A stretch of DNA of 64,000 nucleotides, from contig CM065804.1 in NCBI GenBank assembly GCA_033398695.1, positions 53,413,501-53,477,500 on the forward strand. Direction: 5' to 3'. Position 1 is the first letter of the stretch. Each line of letters starts with the position of its first letter. The position numbers and the translations under genes are program-made. Shown one piece after another: positions 45,965 through 59,149 of this stretch. The stretch comes from Orobanche coerulescens (lineage: Eukaryota > Streptophyta > Magnoliopsida > Lamiales > Orobanchaceae). Below the pieces are notes generated by a model. The model ran no database searches. It was not told the origin of the DNA and saw only the letters and a program-made list of their open reading frames with translations.

Positions 45965-46747
45965 TTATCGCAAACACCATTTGGACTCTGCCAAGTCCAT
46001 CGAACCGTTATTACGTGTTTTAAATTTTTGACTATTAGTTTTTAACCATTCGACTTTTGGTTTGGACATCCAATGTTCTTTGCGAAAAGACTTGAACAAT
46101 AGTAACTTACCGAAACACCGATATAGCAAATGTCTTCGCAACCGTTTTACTTTCGGTTTAGTTTTCTTTTCCACTGACGAATTTATAACTGCATTAGCAT
46201 TTTTTAATGGTGGGCGAATGGATGATGAAGTCGACACGTCCAAATGACTAAGACACCCGACTAGTTCTAAATTCTTCTTAGATGTCAGAGCAGCTAAAAC
46301 AGATTCCGAACATTCTGACAGAGAACTCTCTAGGTTTGTATCTTTCACAAGAACATCCAAGCTTTCAGTTTGAGAACACGTCTCGACTGATGGAATGGTT
46401 CGCGTTGGAGAACTTCCGAGCTCCTCACAGGGTTTCCGAGTGAAAAATGGTGCTGAAGCATCTATATGTCGTAAATAAGCTACGTTCTCTGGATTCATCT
46501 CGGTAGAGGATCTGACTAAAATGGACTCCAGTGGATCTTATTGGTAGCTCTTCAGACAAGCGCTTCTTACATACGAGTCAATGACATCAATTTGAAAGCA
46601 ATTTTCGACATCTCTAGGATGTTGCATAGCTCGAAACACATTAAAAGTGACTTGCTCCTCTTGAACTCGTAAAGTTAGCTCCCATTTTTCCACGTCAACT
46701 AGAGTTCTGCCAGTCGCTATGTATTCCCAAGATAATTGGGATGTCAT
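45965..46747 (-). pseudogene. Element C post-protease tail
   Basis: Minus-strand frame containing the protease C-terminus (GRTLVDVEKWELTLRVQEEQ), a stop at 46538-46540, then a Ser-rich stretch (ENVAYLRHIDASAPFF to PKVEWLKTN) ending at 45965. Just beyond, on the minus strand, is the phrase cttctcgggaggcaacccga (45928-45909 region), a motif usually seen near the end of Athila/Tat pol. The polymerase itself is missing, so the frames before and after it have been joined by deletion. Confidence 0.65.
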
Positions 46748-48590
46748 GATCTTCTTCTATATCGAGCACAATAAAGTTAGCTGGGAAAATGAATTTATCC
46801 ACCTTAACCAAAACATCTTCTATCACCCCTCTAGGATACTTGATGGATATATCTGCTAGTTGTAAGGAGACCGTTGTAGTCTTGGCCTCCCCAGTACATA
46901 GTTTCTTGAAAATAGAGAGAGGCATAAGATTTATACTGGCGCCAAGATTGCACAAAGCTCTATCAAAGGACGAGTTTCCAATGGTGAAAGGTATATTGAA
47001 GCTTCCTGGATGTTTCAATTTAGGTGGGAGCTTCCTCTGCAAGATAGTGCTGCACTTTTCAGTTAGTTCCACCATTTCATATTCTTTGAGCTTTCTTTTG
47101 TTAGATAATATCTCCTTCATAAATTTCGCATAACTCGGCATTTGTTCTAAAACTTCGGCAAATGGGATATTAATGTGCAATTTCTTGAAGACATCAAGAA
47201 ACTTAGAAAACTGCTTGTCTAACTTTTTCTTTTGCAGACGCTGTGGAAACGGGACTGGTGGTACATAAGTAGGATGTGTGGTCGAGACTGCTTTTAGTTC
47301 GGGCTTTGAGGACATAGTGGTCTCTACTTGAGTGGGCTCCTAACTCTTGACTTTCTCAATGGGAATGCTCTTTTCTTCCCTACTCTTGGATTTCTCGTGT
47401 AGTTCCTTTCCACTTCGTAACTCAATAGCTTGCACATATTCCATGGGATTCATTTCGGTAGCACTTGGTAAGACACCTTGGGATCTAGATGATAATAGAT
47501 TTGCAATCTGCCCCATTTGAACCTCCAAATTTCGAATAGAAGCGGAATGATTCTGTAGAGTAGTTTCCGTGCGAGTCATGAATTGACTCGTGTTAGCCTC
47601 CATTTGAGCAATTGCATCTTCTAAAGAGACCTTCGGTGGTTGAGGGGGCTGCTATTGTGGCTGAGTGACTTGAGCTTGTGGAGGATTGTTCAACGCTTGC
47701 CCATTCCTCCACGAAAGATTTGGATGATTTCGCCACCCTTGGTTGTAAGTGTTAGAATACGGGTTATTTTGATGATTTCCATTGCCCACAAATTGAGTTT
47801 GTTCCACCTGAGATTGCTCAAATGGATTCCCGACTTGACATTTAGCACTAGGATGAGAGCCACTGCACCAATTACATGTTTTCGTGGTACTGGTATAAGG
47901 GGCGTGTGATAAAATTTGGAGTTGTTGAGTTAAAGCTGCAACTTGGGCCGATAGCGTAGATATCAGATCATTGTCGGAGATTTCCATAACTCGTTTCGGG
48001 TTTACACGCTCAGAAGGCCATTGATAAGCATTCACAGCCATAGCTTCTAGTAAGGAATAAGCCGCAGCCATAGTTTTGCCCATTAAAGCATCCCCAGCTG
48101 TTGCATCCACTAGAGTGCGTGTAGAGGCACTCAATCCATTATAGAATGTTTGAATTTGCAGCTAATCCGGTAGACCATGATGGGGGCATCTCCTTAGAAA
48201 ATATTTATATCACTCCCATGCCTCGTGTAGCGACTCCATATCATACTATCCGAAAGTGGTTATCTCATTTCTCAGTCTTGCTGTCTTTGCCGGTGGAAAG
48301 AACTTAGCCAGAAAAGCTTGCGCTAACTCTGCCCAAGTTGTGATATAGCCTGGTGGGAGTGAATTTAACCAGAACTTGGCCTTGTCCCGTAGAGAAAATG
48401 GGAAAAGTCATAGACAAATGGCATCATCAGTAACATCGATCCCTTGATTTCCAGTATTGTCTCCCGTAGTATCTGGAATCAATAACTCACGTCTTTCCTT
48501 CCTGTTTTTCCGCAGAGTGTGTTCGAGTTCGGTATCCAAAGAAAATAAACCTTCGTTACCAAATTTTTTCATGCACTAAACGAATTCCTC
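46695..48590 (-). pseudogene. gag-pro: Element C gag and protease
   Basis: Minus strand from about 48590. The Gag core includes SLRDKAKFWLNSLPPG and HEAWE, then SASTRTLVDATAGDALMGKT, a CX2CX3HX4C knuckle CNWCSGSHPSAKC, linker LEVQMGQIANLL and protease [17 protein letters not shown]. The catalytic Asp of the protease is Asn. Several in-frame stops occur (near 48412, 48236, 48162, and at 47652-47654 and 47340-47342). Those clearly readable are TAG. The frame changes near 46740. Confidence 0.85.
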
Positions 48591-48685
48591 GAAGGAAAAC
48601 AAGTGAAACAAAATTTACACAAAAATAAAATAATATTCAAATTAAGACTAGGAACACCGAAATTGATTTTAGCAAAAACAATCAG

Positions 48686-48703
48686 TCCTCGGCAACGGTG
48701 CCA
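48686..48703 (-). other. Primer binding site of C (tRNA-Asp)
   Basis: On the minus strand tggcaccgttgccgagga, complementary to the tRNA-Asp 3' end with two mismatches, six bases from the LTR terminus at 48710. Confidence 0.88.
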
Positions 48704-48709
48704 AAAACT

Positions 48710-49753
48710 TGTTACGCATTTTCCGTGAACGCAAGTGCACGTTGTCGTATACAAGTAATAAAGTGATGATTAAGTATCGTTCCCTCGAGGACTGATGTGC
48801 TAATTACCAATTTATTGGTATTTCTAATTTTATTTGAACAACCGGAAAATTTGGGGTTGAACAATTATTAATAAATAAATATTGCGAGAACTAAAATAAA
48901 TAAGAAAATCAATAATCCGATAAAAGGAGTTTCAAATAGGAGAAGAATCTAGGATTAAGAATTCACCTCGATTAATCCAAATTAATCTTGATTTAAGTAA
49001 GTTATGCAATTTCCCAATTAATTGAAAGCAAAGATTATCTAATTTAATCTAATTCACCTTCCGAGGTTAGTACTATTTTCCAACACAAACAATTCACTCT
49101 ATTCCTAGGTGAGTTAATTCAACATTAGCCAAAAAGATCTATAATCTTCAAAATATCGATGGTTCATAATTCTTATGAGTATGTTCCTATCTAACAAAAT
49201 AAAATAGTTTTCTCCCAATTATCACTACTCACTATCCTCTTCCAATTCAAGTTAAGCAGCTAGAACAATTCAATCGTCGGTCACACAATTGAAAGCATTA
49301 AGAACAATCGGGAAAAACTCAATAGAAAACGGAAAACTATCAATAATGTAAAATCAAGAATTAATTCGTCATAATTTCGGTTTCATCTCAATCCTAGAAT
49401 AAAGAAGTCTAGCCCGACATGCTATAAATCAATATAAAAATACAAGAATTAACATAAGGGTCAATAATTTCAAACGCGATTGAAGAACTCGTCCCCTTCC
49501 GTCTTCTTCCCTTCGTCTCCCTTCTCTACTCTGTTCTCTGCTGCTAGATCTCCTGTTCTCCTCCGATTTGATACCCTCTTTTCTGTCCTTCTCCCAGCTT
49601 TTATAACTTTCCCATGCCTCTAATTCGCGTCCCGAGAATTTGGTCTTCTTTCGCTCCAAAACGGCTAAAATCGCGAAGTATCATCAGGGTTCCCGCCGAT
49701 GCGGGCCGCGGCCTGGAGTAAGTGAGCCACGGCCTTAGTAAATCCAATGCCCA
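48710..49753 (-). repeat. Element C 5' LTR (partial)
   Basis: Starts tgttacgcatttt and aligns with 8068-9030. It is cut at 49753 by the 5' LTR of element G. The remaining about 290 bp should lie beyond the window. Confidence 0.9.
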
Positions 49754-49879
49754 TGTAATATCCGGAATTTCTACTACTGTTGTTTGAGATTATTTTATCC
49801 GAATTATATTGTACATCGTGGAATCTGTACAGTATAGATAAAATAAATAAAGGACTGAGATGTCAGTATTGGTACAATT
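49754..49879 (+). repeat. Element G 5' LTR, first piece
   Basis: 126 bp from tgtaatatccgg to the duplication caatt at 49875-49879. The LTR resumes at 58560. Confidence 0.85.
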
Positions 49880-52800
49880 TGTAACACCCCCAATCCACTC
49901 AGGGATATTACACGCCGTAGACCCTCTCCTCGAGGATCTACCAGGCTGGTAACAATATTTAACATTTCGACAATGCCTTCAAGGCTACAATGACTCAGTA
50001 GACCGATTTGGTCTTTCCACAAATACATACAACTCAAATACCACTCATGCCCACGCAGGGGACAAAATACAACTACACCCGTACAACGGGAACAATACAG
50101 CAACGGAAAATAAAGTACAACTGAACCAACACACGATGTACGGTTCCTCATGTGATTAGTATCGATCATCTTTCATCATCCTTCGTGCCGACCCTGTGTT
50201 ATGCTCCAAAACCTGAATGCAAAAACAGACATCCACCCCCCGAATACTCGGGGGTTAGCAAAACTCCACTGTTTTGCTAGTGCAAATACAAAGTGCAAAT
50301 ACGAGCCATACAATTCCCATTCCACGAATAACAATAACCGAGGATCCTCAAAGATCCAAACGAAACGAAAAGTACTTCCCGAGGCAAGGGTTTGAGAAAA
50401 CATTTCAAAAACGAAATATCATAAATCAATGGGAATAATTTATAAAACGGTTTAGAATGCCATCGAGAGTTTTAATAGAAAACAATTTAGGATTATCAAA
50501 TCCTACTTTTCAAAACCAAAGACAAAAGGGGTCACCGCCCAAAGGTTTACTTTACGGAAAATGACATTAACCAAATCGTTGGGATTTTAGCCCCAAATCC
50601 AGAAACGACTTTTATAAACCATTGGGATTTTAGCCCCAAATCTCATCAACTCACAGTACACGAGAACGTCAACAAGGTTCGTCTTCCAACGTCAAAATCC
50701 ACAAATAAATGATTTAAAACAAACAACAAAATACTCTAGAGCCATCCTAGCCAAGTAGGCCAAACGAACAACTTACCTCTTACACACTTAGTCAATGCAT
50801 GCAATCATGAAAGCCGTTCAAAAGCACTCATTTCCGGAAATGCCAATGATCAAACTACATTTGTAAAAATGCACCACAATTAACCGCGGACCCACAGCTT
50901 CGTGGATCCCTGCCGAGACCCCGTCGGATCTAACCCACAGTGGTTAAAAGCAAGCTCGCGGTCCCACAGCTTCGTGGAACCCTACCGAGACCCCGTCGAG
51001 TCTAACCCGTAGTGAGCATACACACACACACACATTACTCATGCAATACTAACATGCTAAGAATGTAAGTTCATTAAGAATACTCACTAGAGATGGCCAT
51101 TAACTCGACACCATTACCAAACTCTTCAAAAATACATTAACAGGATTAAATACGGAATACACGATTCCATAACTTAAACAATAGGAGCATCATCATAAAA
51201 TCCTTCAACGTTCAAAATAATCAAATCATAATCAATTCCCAAAACACACCATTCACAAAACACCCACGCATTTGAAAGAAAGCCTTTAACGAGGCCAAAC
51301 CGAAATCTTTTGAAACTTCGTTTCAAACAACCAAACAAACACACTAATACGATCACCGATCATCATATCCACAAAATAAGAAAAGTATGGGCAAGGTACT
51401 TGCCTCGAATAAGAACAACGCGGAGAATCGACCGGAGTAGGTTGGCCCGAACCGACTACGAACCCGCCGACTCCACCGAACGCCAACTCACGTTCATAAA
51501 CTACGAAGGACAAATAATAACAATGAAATGAATTCCATAACACGACTCAAAGTCGTTGAATTCAAAGAACGAATGACGAAAGTTCACGGATTTCCCCAAA
51601 GCGGCCAAGAACACGATTCGTTCCAAAACCCAAAACGAAATTTCAAGTTGAAATATGGATATACAATCCATAGAATATGTTTAACAACATCATTTAACCA
51701 TAATCGATCCATCAACGGATGAAAACGAGATCGGGACAAATCCCCCAAAAAGTCAACTCGAAGGAAATCAAGAAATATACTTCGATTCGACGAAGAACAA
51801 TGGATTAAATGATGTTAAACACAAGAATACTATCAAGATTAATCACACCCATCATGAATTAATCAACAACACGGAACGAATCGGACGAAATTGCAAAAAT
51901 CCCCAAATTCACGAAATTAGGGTTCTAAGGAAGATTACCTTGATTCGCTGGATCAAAGGTTGATAACGGACGATCGATTGATGTTTTGAACTCAAGGACT
52001 TCATGGATTTGTTGTTAAACAACATGGCTTCGTCGCCCATGAATCGCCACTCGCGGATGGAGAAGGAAGGAAATGAAAAACGAAGTGAAATGTGACTGCT
52101 CAGCCATATTTATACCGGGCCAGCCTAACGTGCGCTAGCCTTCCCGGACTAGCGTGCGCTATCGGCCGGTATCGGCCGAGTACCCTCGGCCAGGGCCCAC
52201 AACACCCGGCATCACCGACTAACCCTGCCGACCGAACCTGTCGACCCAACTCCCGCTAGCGCTACTGGCGGATACTGCGCGCTAGCCGACCTATCCAGAG
52301 CCACCGGATCAATCGCCCGGCAGTAACGACGCTAGCCGGGCCGACGCGTGCGCTACGCTGCCGACTAGCGCGCGCTACGCCGGCGTAGCGTGCGCTACTC
52401 GCCGATCCCGACCGAGTCGAGAACCTCGAAACCCCAGCTGTGCCCGGGCCAGAAGCGTCGCTGAGCCACCCGGCGTGCGCTACACTGCCGGTTAGCGCGG
52501 CAGCCTTCCGGCCAGAAGGCGCTCGCCGGTTCTGCCGCACCGTCCGGCCGGTGCCCGCAATCGTCCGGCGCCCCGCCACCGTCCGGCCCCGCCACCGCTG
52601 TGGCTCGGCGACCCGATTTCAAAGCAGGCGGAGCGAACACGGCGAAAAGTTCGCGGACAAGATAAACGACTCGAAATGAAAGCGTAATACCATAATTAGT
52701 CATACGCGACCAAGAAACGGGTCGAGACAACAATTACAGATACGGATACGTAACTTTCAAGAAATTACAAAATGGCCCAAACGCCTAAATCACGATACGT

Positions 52801-53095
52801 GATCGAATAACCAAACCGAAGTTCACAACACGTCTAACAAAGTTAAACGGACTTGCGGGAAACTCGAAACAACAGTTTCGGACGAGATTCGCAAGAATCG
52901 AACTCAAGTGCGGAAAAGTCGTTAAAAAGCGCAGAACTCAACGAAACGACACCGAAACGAACTCGGATGTCAAAAAGTGTAGAATTAATCATTCTCAGAA
53001 TGACGAAACGGTCATGAGCGAGTCGTCAAAACGGACTCCGACCGAAAAAGAAATTTACCGAAAATCGAAAATTGCGGATATTACATTCTACCCTC
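49880..53095 (-). repeat. Element F LTR, left (3') copy
   Basis: 3216 bp, termini tgtaacaccc and ggatattaca. Contains two tandem units around 50880-51000 (cccacagcttcgtggatccc, gagaccccgtcggatctaac) and a CA microsatellite at 51019-51033. Short open frames inside are not genes. Confidence 0.93.
52107..52500 (-). promoter_or_regulatory. TATA box and palindrome array of F LTR (left)
   Basis: Minus strand: array of tagcgtgcgcta-like motifs in a very GC-rich tract at 52500-52126, then tataaata at 52114-52107. In the right LTR the array is 57613-57992 and the TATA box 57595-57602. The array is where the two LTRs differ most. Confidence 0.65.
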
Positions 53096-55360
53096 CTTAA
53101 AAGAAGTTTCGTCCCGAAACTTAAAACAAGTAGGGAGAAGAAATATTCCGCCAGGAAAAACTCAACGAGACACACAAGAATGCGTAACTAATGCCCAACG
53201 GCGAAATGTTACAAACAACGCAAAGGAATATTCGGCGTGTAAACACGCTCCACGGTGACCAACACAACGTCGCCGTTAGGGATATAATAAAACCGACAAG
53301 TGACAAGCGTCATCAAACGGATACTATAGCCAAGTCAATTATCCGATAATCACAAAACACAACGAACGAAAATCAATATGATTGGCCAACCCAACGGTAC
53401 ATCAATCAAAACGCGAGTCAACCGCTGAACAAACACGGAATCCCATCGCCTAAGGGATGGAAGATTGAAAACGAAACTAATTTCCCGAACTAAAGGGAAT
53501 TACGAAGGAGCACGAGCGTTCAACAATCACGTAACGAGAACTAAAACCTAACAAACGATTGAGACAACAAAAATCGAACAATCATGTCCGAATCACAAAG
53601 AACAATAAAGTTCAAACAACAACTCCGAGGATGATCTGGTGAGAACTACAAGACATGCATTGCCGAAGATCCACAGGAAAGGGAATAGCGATTGAAAGGT
53701 CACCACGATGAACGAGTTATTCCGAAACGATACCACACTCGTTCGATAAACAAAAACAAGGGGCGGACAATCTCAGAAATGTCAACAAACATAAATGAGT
53801 CGACAGAGTCGAAAACATAAGAGTTCCAAATCCGATCCACTACGAATAAAAGGACTAGTAGAACCAGATGATGTCACTCCCAAACAAGGTTCACAAGAAT
53901 CGAACTGAACCCGAAAAAGTAACATCGATAACCAGATCAACTCAAAACAAGATCACAGTTCGTTCGGACGATGAAACTGAAATACCGAACAAGTTCATAA
54001 AGTACCAACGAACATGAGCGAATCGATAGGCGGGGAAGAGAAAATACAGAAGTCAAAATAGTACGGGCATTACCTCCGACCTCGTCCACGAAATTCACAA
54101 ATACGGGAGCAAGGTAACAAGACATTAAACAGCGGACACATAACGGAACCATCACCGATGCACACGGTCATACCAAACCAAGCTCTAACAGCTCGCACAT
54201 GCGCGACAACGCAGGAATCACTACGAGGCGATAATATTCAACACCAACATCCCGCCTCTCAAAGGGGGCTAACGCAACAAACGTGTGGAAAGCGACTCAA
54301 CGCTCACACCGCCAATTCGGTCATACTCGGGAGAAGGTATCAAAAGGACAACGCGAACATCACACATACATACCCAGCCCTCAAACGGGAATGGATAGGT
54401 TTTAAAAACGAAAACCTCATTTTGAAAATAATTTAGAAGAACACCGATTGATCTTGAGTATCATCTTTCGAAAAAAAAAGTACAAACGTGAAACATCGTT
54501 ATCGAGACATTGGAGAACCATTTCGCATTTGATAAAAATGAGGACATTTTCTCTTAGTGAAAACTTTCAAAATATTCGACCCTCGGGTCTAAATAAAAGT
54601 GTTGAAAATATCTCAAAACATTTTGGTCCTCGAGGTAGAAAATTTTTTTTGAAATACATTGTGGCACCTAGGATGTACCACAAAAAAATAAGTCATTTGA
54701 AAAGTATGTCTCGAAGTTTATTTTTCTAAGATACTCAAGGTTTTCAAAAATCCAATAGGCCAGAATGCCCAAAACTCACACATACCGACGTTCACTAAAA
54801 CAACTCCTAGCACACGCATCAAAACGTTTAAAATCAAGACAATACATGTCTTTAAACGAAAATAAACGATAAAATACCACATTCAGAACAAAACCACTGA
54901 TAAAATAATATCCCGCACTGTCTAGTGAAAAATTCGAACGCGTATAATCACAAATCTTCAACAAGAGACTTGTAAAACGTGCAAATCTATTCGAAAATCA
55001 TCAACAACGGACAAAAACAACAATAAAAAGACATCACAACGATTTACATTCCTAGTATAAATCAAATACGAGAGTCGACTAAATAAATATCGTGAAATCA
55101 AAATTCACATAAGTATTCCACAACTTAACAAATAATCATAAAAATAGCTCGTGTCACACGAGGCACAACACAAAGAAGGGAGACTTACCTCCACAGTCGC
55201 ACGAAGATGATGATCGCCCCACGATACTAATCACGACCAACAAACTCAAACGACGCGTCGCGACACGACTCGATCGGATAAAAATCCAACGAAACAAGAC
55301 TCAAACAACACGACTTGACCCGACGGCTAGGTTTCCTCAACCTAAGCTCGATACCATTTA
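53096..55360 (-). other. Element F interior, non-coding
   Basis: No Gag, protease, RT or integrase motif on either strand. On the minus strand, gggacgaaacttcttttaag then gagggtagaa (53124-53096) is the purine tract next to the 3' LTR. The degenerate primer site tggtatcgagc (55356-55346, one base missing from the tRNA-Met complement) adjoins the 5' LTR. A middle tract (54400-54730) is rich in short AT-rich direct repeats. Confidence 0.85.
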
Positions 55361-58300
55361 TGTAACACCCCGATCCACTCGGGGATATTACACGCCGTAG
55401 ACCCTCTCCTCGAGGATCTACCAGTGGTAACAATATTTAACATTTCGACAATGCCTTCAAGGCTACAATGACTCGATGAGACCGATTTGGTCTTTCCACA
55501 AATACATACAACTCAAATACCACTCATCCCCACGCATGGGACAAAATACAACTACACCCGAACAACGGGAACAATACAAAGAATGAAAATAAAGTACAAT
55601 CGAACCAACACACGATGTACGGTTCCTCATGTGATTAGTATCGATCATCTTTCATCATCCTTCGTGCCGACCACGTTTTCTTCTCCAAACACTGAATGCA
55701 AACACAGACATCCACCCCGAATACTCGGGGGTTAGCAAACTCCACCGTTTTGCTAGTGCAAATACAAAGTGCAAATACGAGCCATACAATTCCCATTCCA
55801 CGAATAACAATAACCGAGGATCCTCAAAGATCCAAACGAAACGAAAAGTACTTCCCGAGGCAAGGGTTTGAGAAAACATTTCAAAAACGAAATATCATAA
55901 ATCAATGGGAATAATTTATAAAACGGTTTAGAATGCCATCGAGAGTTTTAATAGAAAACAATTTAGGATTATCAAATCCTACTTTTCGAAAACCAAAAGA
56001 CAAAAGGGGTCACCGCCCCAAAGGTTTACTTTCTGGAAAATGACATTAACCAAATCGTTGGGATTTTAGCCCCAAATCCGTAAAACGACTTTTATAAACC
56101 ATTGGGATTTTAGCCCCAAATCTCATCAACTCACAGTACACGAGAACGTCAACAAGGTTCGTCTTCCAACGTCAAAATCCACAAATAAATGATTTAAAAC
56201 AAACAACAAAATACTCTAGAGCCATCCTAGCCAAGTAGGCCAAACGAACAACTTACCTCTTACACACTTAGTCAATGCATGCAATCATGAAAGCCGTTCA
56301 AAAGCACTCATTTCCGGAAATGCCAATGATCAAACCACATTTGTAAAAATGCACCACAATTAACCGCGGACCCACAGCTTCGTGGATCCCTGCCGAGACC
56401 CCGTCGGATCTAACCCACAGTGGTTAAAAGCAAGCTCGCGGTCCCACAGCTTCGTGGAACCCTACCGAGACCCCGTCGAGTCTAACCCGTAGTGAGCATA
56501 CACACACACACGTTACTCATGCAATACTAACATGCTAAGAATGTAAGTTCATTAAGAATACTCACTAGAGATGGCCATTAACTCGACACCATTACCAAAC
56601 TCTTCAAAAATACATTAACAGGATTAAATACGGAATACACGATTCCATAACTTAAACAATAGGAGCATCATCATAAAATCCTTCAACGTTCAAAATAATC
56701 AAATCATAATCAATTCCCAAAACACACCATTCACAAAACACCCACGCATTTGAAAGAAAGCCTTTAACGAGGCCAAACCGAAATCTTTTGAAACTTCGTT
56801 TCAAACAACCAAACAAACACACTAATACGATCACCGATCATCATATCCACAAAATAAGAAAAGTATGGGCAAGGTACTTGCCTCGAATAAGAACAACGCG
56901 GAGAATCGACCGGAGTAGGTTGGCCCGAACCGACTACGAACCCGCCGACTCCACCGAACGCCAACTCACGTTCATAAACTACGAAGGACAAATAATAACA
57001 ATGAAATGAATTCCATAACACAACTCAAAGTTGTTGAATTCAAAGAACGAATGACGAAAGTTCACGGATTTCCCCCAAAACGGCCAAGAACACGATTCGT
57101 TCCGTCAAAACCCGAAAACGAAATTCAAAGTTGAAATATGGATATACAATCCATAGAATATGTTTAACAACATCATTTAACCATAATCGATCCATCGAAA
57201 ACGGATGAAAAACGAGATCGGGGACAAATCCCCCAAAAAGTCAACTCGAAGGAAATCAAGAAATATACTTCGATTCGACGAAGAACAATGGATTAAATGA
57301 TGTTAAAAACAAGAATACTATCAAGATTAATCACACCCATCATGAATTAATCAACAACACGGAACGAATCGGACGAAATTGCAAAAATCCCCAAATTCAC
57401 GAAATTAGGGTTCTAAGGAAGATTACCTTGATTCGCTGGATCAAAGGTTGATAACGGACGATCGATTGATGTTATGAACTCAAGGACTTCATGGATTTGT
57501 TGTTAAACAACATGGCTTCGTCGCCCATGAATCGCCACTCGCGGATGGAGAAGGAAGGAAATGAAAAACGAAGTGAAATGTGACTACTCAGCCATATTTA
57601 TACCGGGCCAGCCTAGCGTGCGCTAGCCTTCCCGGACTAGCGTGCGCTATCGGCCGGTATCGGCCGAGTACCCTCGGCCAGGGCCCACAACACCCGGCAT
57701 CACCCGGCCAGAACACCTGCCGACCCAACTCCCGCTAGCGTGCGCTACGGCCGGATACTGCGCTTAGCGGCTTTGTCGATAGCCCTTGGGATCTGCCCGG
57801 CAGTAACGTCGCTAGCCGGCGGCGTGCGCTTCGCTGCCGACTAGCGCGCTACGCTCGGCGTAGCGTGCGCTACACCGATCTGGCCGAGTCGAGAACCTCG
57901 AAACCCCCACTTGCCCGGGCGATAAGCGTCGCTAGCCACCGGCGGCGTCGCTACACTGCCCGGTTAGCGCGCGCGACCTCCGGCCGTGGCGTGCGCTCGC
58001 CGGTTCTGCCGCACCCGTCCGGCGGTGCCGCAATCGTCCGGCCAGTCCGCCACCGTCGGCGATCCACGCCGAGTTTCGGCGACCGATTTCCAAAGCAGGC
58101 CGGAGCGAACACGGCGAAAAGTTCGCGGACAAGATAAAGCGACTCGAAATGAAAGCGTAATACCATAATTAGTCATACGCGACCAAGAAACGGGTCGAGA
58201 CAACAATTACAGATACGGATACCGTAACTTTCAAGAAATTACAAAATGGCCCAAAAGCGCGGAAATCACGATACGTGATCGAATAACCAAACCGAAGTTC

Positions 58301-58554
58301 ACAACACGTCTAACAAAGTTAAACGGACTTGCGGGAAACTCGAAACAACGATTTGGACGAGATTCGCAAGAATCGAACTCAAGTGCGGAAAAGTCGTTAA
58401 AAAGCGCGAACTCAACGACACGAAGCGAACTCGGATGTCAAAAAGTGTAGAATTAATCATTCTCAGAATGACGAAACGGTCATGAGCGAGTCGTCAAAAC
58501 GGACTCCGACCGAAAAAAGAAATTTACCGAAAATCGAAAATTGCGGATATTACA
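55361..58554 (-). repeat. Element F LTR, right (5') copy
   Basis: 3194 bp. Aligns with the left copy throughout, nearly perfectly from 55880 to 57600, less well in the GC-rich palindrome array (57613-57992). Confidence 0.93.
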
Positions 58555-58740
58555 CAATTGTCGTATCTGGTTGACAATTGCATTTTAGAATATCGTGTAT
58601 TGGGTTATCGTACTTTCGAAATGGAGTATATCGTATAAGAATATTATTGGATCCAGTATATATATTCAGTATGCGTGTATGCGTATCCGGTATGACGAGA
58701 TGGATAGGAACAATTAGATTTTTTGGCTAAGTATAGAGCC

Positions 58741-59149
58741 TTAACGTACGTTAAGATTTTGATTTAACATACGCTAAGTTGGTACGTGTTACGTACGTTA
58801 TGCATAAGGCATTACGCACGTAATGATAGAATCAGGCAAGTCCGAGTCGTGGTCGGCCGGTGGGCCCGGTTTCGGCAACGGATGTGGACAGCTGAGTCAA
58901 CGTACGTATTACGTATGCTATACAGGTTGTATTACGTACGTAATACGAGCTTTTACTTTAGCAAGTCAACGTACGTATTACATACGTTATGAAGAAATTG
59001 TTACATACGTAAGCATGTTAACAAAATAGCTCAGTTAGTTCTGGGATGAGGTTACATACGCTATGTGGGACGAGTAGCATACGCTAAAGAGCATTACGTA
59101 CGTTAATGGTGAAGCATAACGTACGTAATGAGTTATGCAGTTTATAAAA
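58741..59149 (+). promoter_or_regulatory. Palindrome array and TATA box of G LTR
   Basis: At least twelve copies of ttacgtacgtaa and variants (ttaacgtacgttaa, attacgtacgtaatac, ttacatacgtaag, tagcatacgctaaa) fill 58741-59131. The TATA box tttataaaa is at 59141-59149. This is the clearest example of the shared promoter layout. Confidence 0.7.

Larger units (their letters stand above)
8068..49753 (-). mobile_element. Element C: Athila/Tat-like gag-PR retrotransposon
   Basis: Minus-strand LTR element. In its own direction it has a 5' LTR (48710 rightward, cut at 49753 by G), tRNA-Asp primer site, gag, protease, spacer, a second ORF, purine tract and 3' LTR (8068-9317). LTR ends are the inverted pair tgttac/gtaaca. 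Reverse transcriptase, RNase H and integrase are absent. Element B (11380-44805) sits inside the second ORF, and element G sits inside the 5' LTR. The tRNA-Asp primer, gag with a CX2CX3HX4C knuckle and protease phrase [12 protein letters not shown] place it in the Athila/Tat group of Ty3/gypsy elements. Confidence 0.85.
49880..58554 (-). mobile_element. Element F: non-coding LTR retrotransposon (LARD-like)
   Basis: 8675 bp, minus strand, with LTRs at 49880-53095 and 55361-58554. It is flanked by the duplication caatt (49875-49879 and 58555-58559). The 2265 bp interior has a degenerate tRNA-Met primer site and a purine tract but no Gag or Pol. That is the structure of a large retrotransposon derivative. 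LTRs are identical over long stretches (for example 51174-51543 versus 56652-57021), so the insertion is recent and was helped in trans. Confidence 0.93.

Noticed and set aside
51174..51543. Two open frames repeated exactly at 56652-57021
   Set aside because: They lie in the two F LTRs. Their identity reflects LTR similarity, not gene conservation.
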